Below are positions 13,260 to 14,284 of a stretch of 14,284 nucleotides of DNA, piece by piece. The notes below the pieces were generated by a model. That model was not told the DNA's origin. It ran no database searches and saw only the letters and a program-made list of their open reading frames with translations. The stretch covers positions 1-14,284 of the forward strand of contig CAZQTF010000091.1 of the NCBI GenBank assembly GCA_964596135.1, read 5' to 3'. Source of the stretch: JADJNW01 sp964596135 (lineage in GTDB: Bacteria > Bacteroidota > Bacteroidia > Chitinophagales > Saprospiraceae). Numbering within the stretch: the first letter of the stretch is position 1; each line of letters begins with the position of its first letter. Position numbers and translations under genes: made by a program.

Positions 13260-14284
13260 AGAAGATGTCAGCAATCAAATACCAAACACCACACAGCAGG
13301 GTTTCCGATGAGGGCTGGAGCAGCAAAATCATCTTGAGCATTGCTCTTGCCATTGTTGTACCCCTGAGCATTTTCGCACAAAAAAAGCCGCTGGTGGTCG
13401 CTACTGCTTCCATTTTTGCCGATATGGCGCAAAATATCGCCGGCGAAGAAGTGGAAATCCGCACCATCGTACCAATTGGAGGCGATCCGCATATTTACGA
13501 GCCAACGCCCGGCGACGCGCAATTGGCGGCTTCTGCCGATTTGATTCTGAAAAACGGTCTGACATTTGAAGGCTGGCTGAATGAGTTGATTGCCAACTCT
13601 GGCACCACAGCAACCGTAGTAACCATTACCGATGGCATTCAAGCCATTGAAAGTCAACAGTATAAAAATTCAACAGATCCGCATGCCTGGATGGATGCCA
13701 GCTTGGGATTGCGCTACATTGAAAACATCAAAAATGCATTGATCACATTGTTGCCGGATGCCCGACCGACTTTTGAATTCAACTATGGTGTTTATCGGCG
13801 GCAATTGGAAGATATGGACCGGTATATTCAAGAACAAATCTTGACAATTCCAGAACAACAACGAGTGCTCATTACCTCGCACGATGCATTTCGCTATTAC
13901 GGCAAACGCTACGGCATTCGGGTGGAAGCCGCTTTGGGCACCTCGACCGACGCGGAAGCCCAGACTTCCGATATCATCCGCTTGAACAAAGTGATCAAAG
14001 AAAGTGAGGTGCCAGCAATTTTTATTGAAACAACCGTTAATCCCAAACTTATTCAGCAATTAGCGAGTGACAACAACGTTTCCATTGGCGGAAAGCTATA
14101 TTCCGACTCGATTGGCGATCAAAACAGCCCGGCACCTTCCTACCTCGGTATGCTAAAATACAACACCGATACAATCGTAGCTGCCTTGATCCAATCCTCC
14201 GCTGATTCTCAGCAACCAACGCAACATACCAACAGCCGCACAGCGCTCATTTTGGGTGTTATTTCAGCTATTGTACTATTGGGG
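13256..14284 (+). CDS. TroA/ZnuA-type metal-binding protein, 3' end cut by window
   Basis: The visible 343 residues (no stop before the window edge) are a cluster A-I solute-binding protein that captures Zn2+, Mn2+ or a similar ion for an ABC importer. A signal peptide or N-terminal helix spans about residues 24-41 (KIILSIALAIVVPLSIFA). The four metal ligands are visible: H79 (DPHIYEP), H143 (DPHAWMD), H209 (SHDAFRYY) and D284 (LYSDSIGD). This His-His-His-Asp set is TroA-like; dedicated Mn proteins such as PsaA have Glu at the third place. The binding domain ends near residue 313. A short polar linker and a hydrophobic helix (329 onward, TALILGVISAIVLLG) follow, not expected of a free periplasmic protein. 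ATG 13256 overlaps the regulator stop; ATG 13265 is possible. It forms an operon with the regulator. Confidence 0.92.
   Translation, partial: MKKMSAIKYQTPHSRVSDEGWSSKIILSIALAIVVPLSIFAQKKPLVVATASIFADMAQNIAGEEVEIRTIVPIGGDPHIYEPTPGDAQLAASADLILKNGLTFEGWLNELIANSGTTATVVTITDGIQAIESQQYKNSTDPHAWMDASLGLRYIENIKNALITLLPDARPTFEFNYGVYRRQLEDMDRYIQEQILTIPEQQRVLITSHDAFRYYGKRYGIRVEAALGTSTDAEAQTSDIIRLNKVIKESEVPAIFIETTVNPKLIQQLASDNNVSIGGKLYSDSIGDQNSPAPSYLGMLKYNTDTIVAALIQSSADSQQPTQHTNSRTALILGVISAIVLLG

Noticed and set aside
1..14284. CRISPR arrays, tRNA or rRNA genes, insertion sequences, integrase or attachment sites
   Set aside because: No regularly spaced repeats, cloverleaf-like sequences, transposase frames or terminal repeats were seen on either strand.

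Overview
The window looks like a chromosomal segment of a Bacteroidota bacterium, possibly a Saprospira/Lewinella-type lineage. Three things point there. Several genes have promoters of the Bacteroidota form (TTTG or TTG, about 18-20 nt, then TAnnTTTG) and lack clear Shine-Dalgarno sites. The atpD product carries the extra segment after its nucleotide-binding region that is typical of the phylum. atpD-atpC stands apart from any other ATP synthase gene. Base composition is moderate throughout, and I see no mobile element, tRNA, rRNA or CRISPR array.

Layout, left to right. (1) 165-1583 (+): a metallo-beta-lactamase/beta-CASP RNA-processing nuclease. (2) 1584-1994: a non-coding gap with two hairpins, both oriented as minus-strand terminators. 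(3) 1995-6050 (-): a compact three-gene operon transcribed right to left, made of a short DUF5691-like protein, a MoxR-type AAA+ ATPase (ATGA overlap) and a 749-aa DUF5682-like protein with TraB/Tiki-type motifs. This is the least characterised system here. It resembles the core of larger MoxR/DUF5682/DUF5691 clusters, but the VWA and SWIM partners often found with them are not adjacent. (4) 6314-8167 (+): atpD and atpC, with a strong promoter and a strong terminator. (5) 8423-10609 (-): hppA, a K+-dependent-type ion-pumping membrane pyrophosphatase, convergent with atpC and with its own promoter and terminator. (6) 10909-11490 (-): a YdjA-like nitroreductase, divergent from the next block. 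(7) 11619-12538 (+): two small four-helix membrane proteins that look like tandem paralogues. (8) 12594-14284 (+): a DtxR/MntR-family regulator behind a perfect 16-bp palindrome, translationally coupled (ATGA) to a TroA/ZnuA-type metal-binding protein. The latter runs off the window and ends in a hydrophobic helix, which suggests a membrane anchor or a fusion to the permease.

Functional themes: energy coupling (ATP synthase beta and epsilon next to an ion-pumping pyrophosphatase), metal homeostasis (a metal sensor controlling a metal uptake system, probably by autoregulation), and an AAA+/DUF5682 operon of unknown purpose. All functional assignments rest on motifs and remembered family features; no database search was run.
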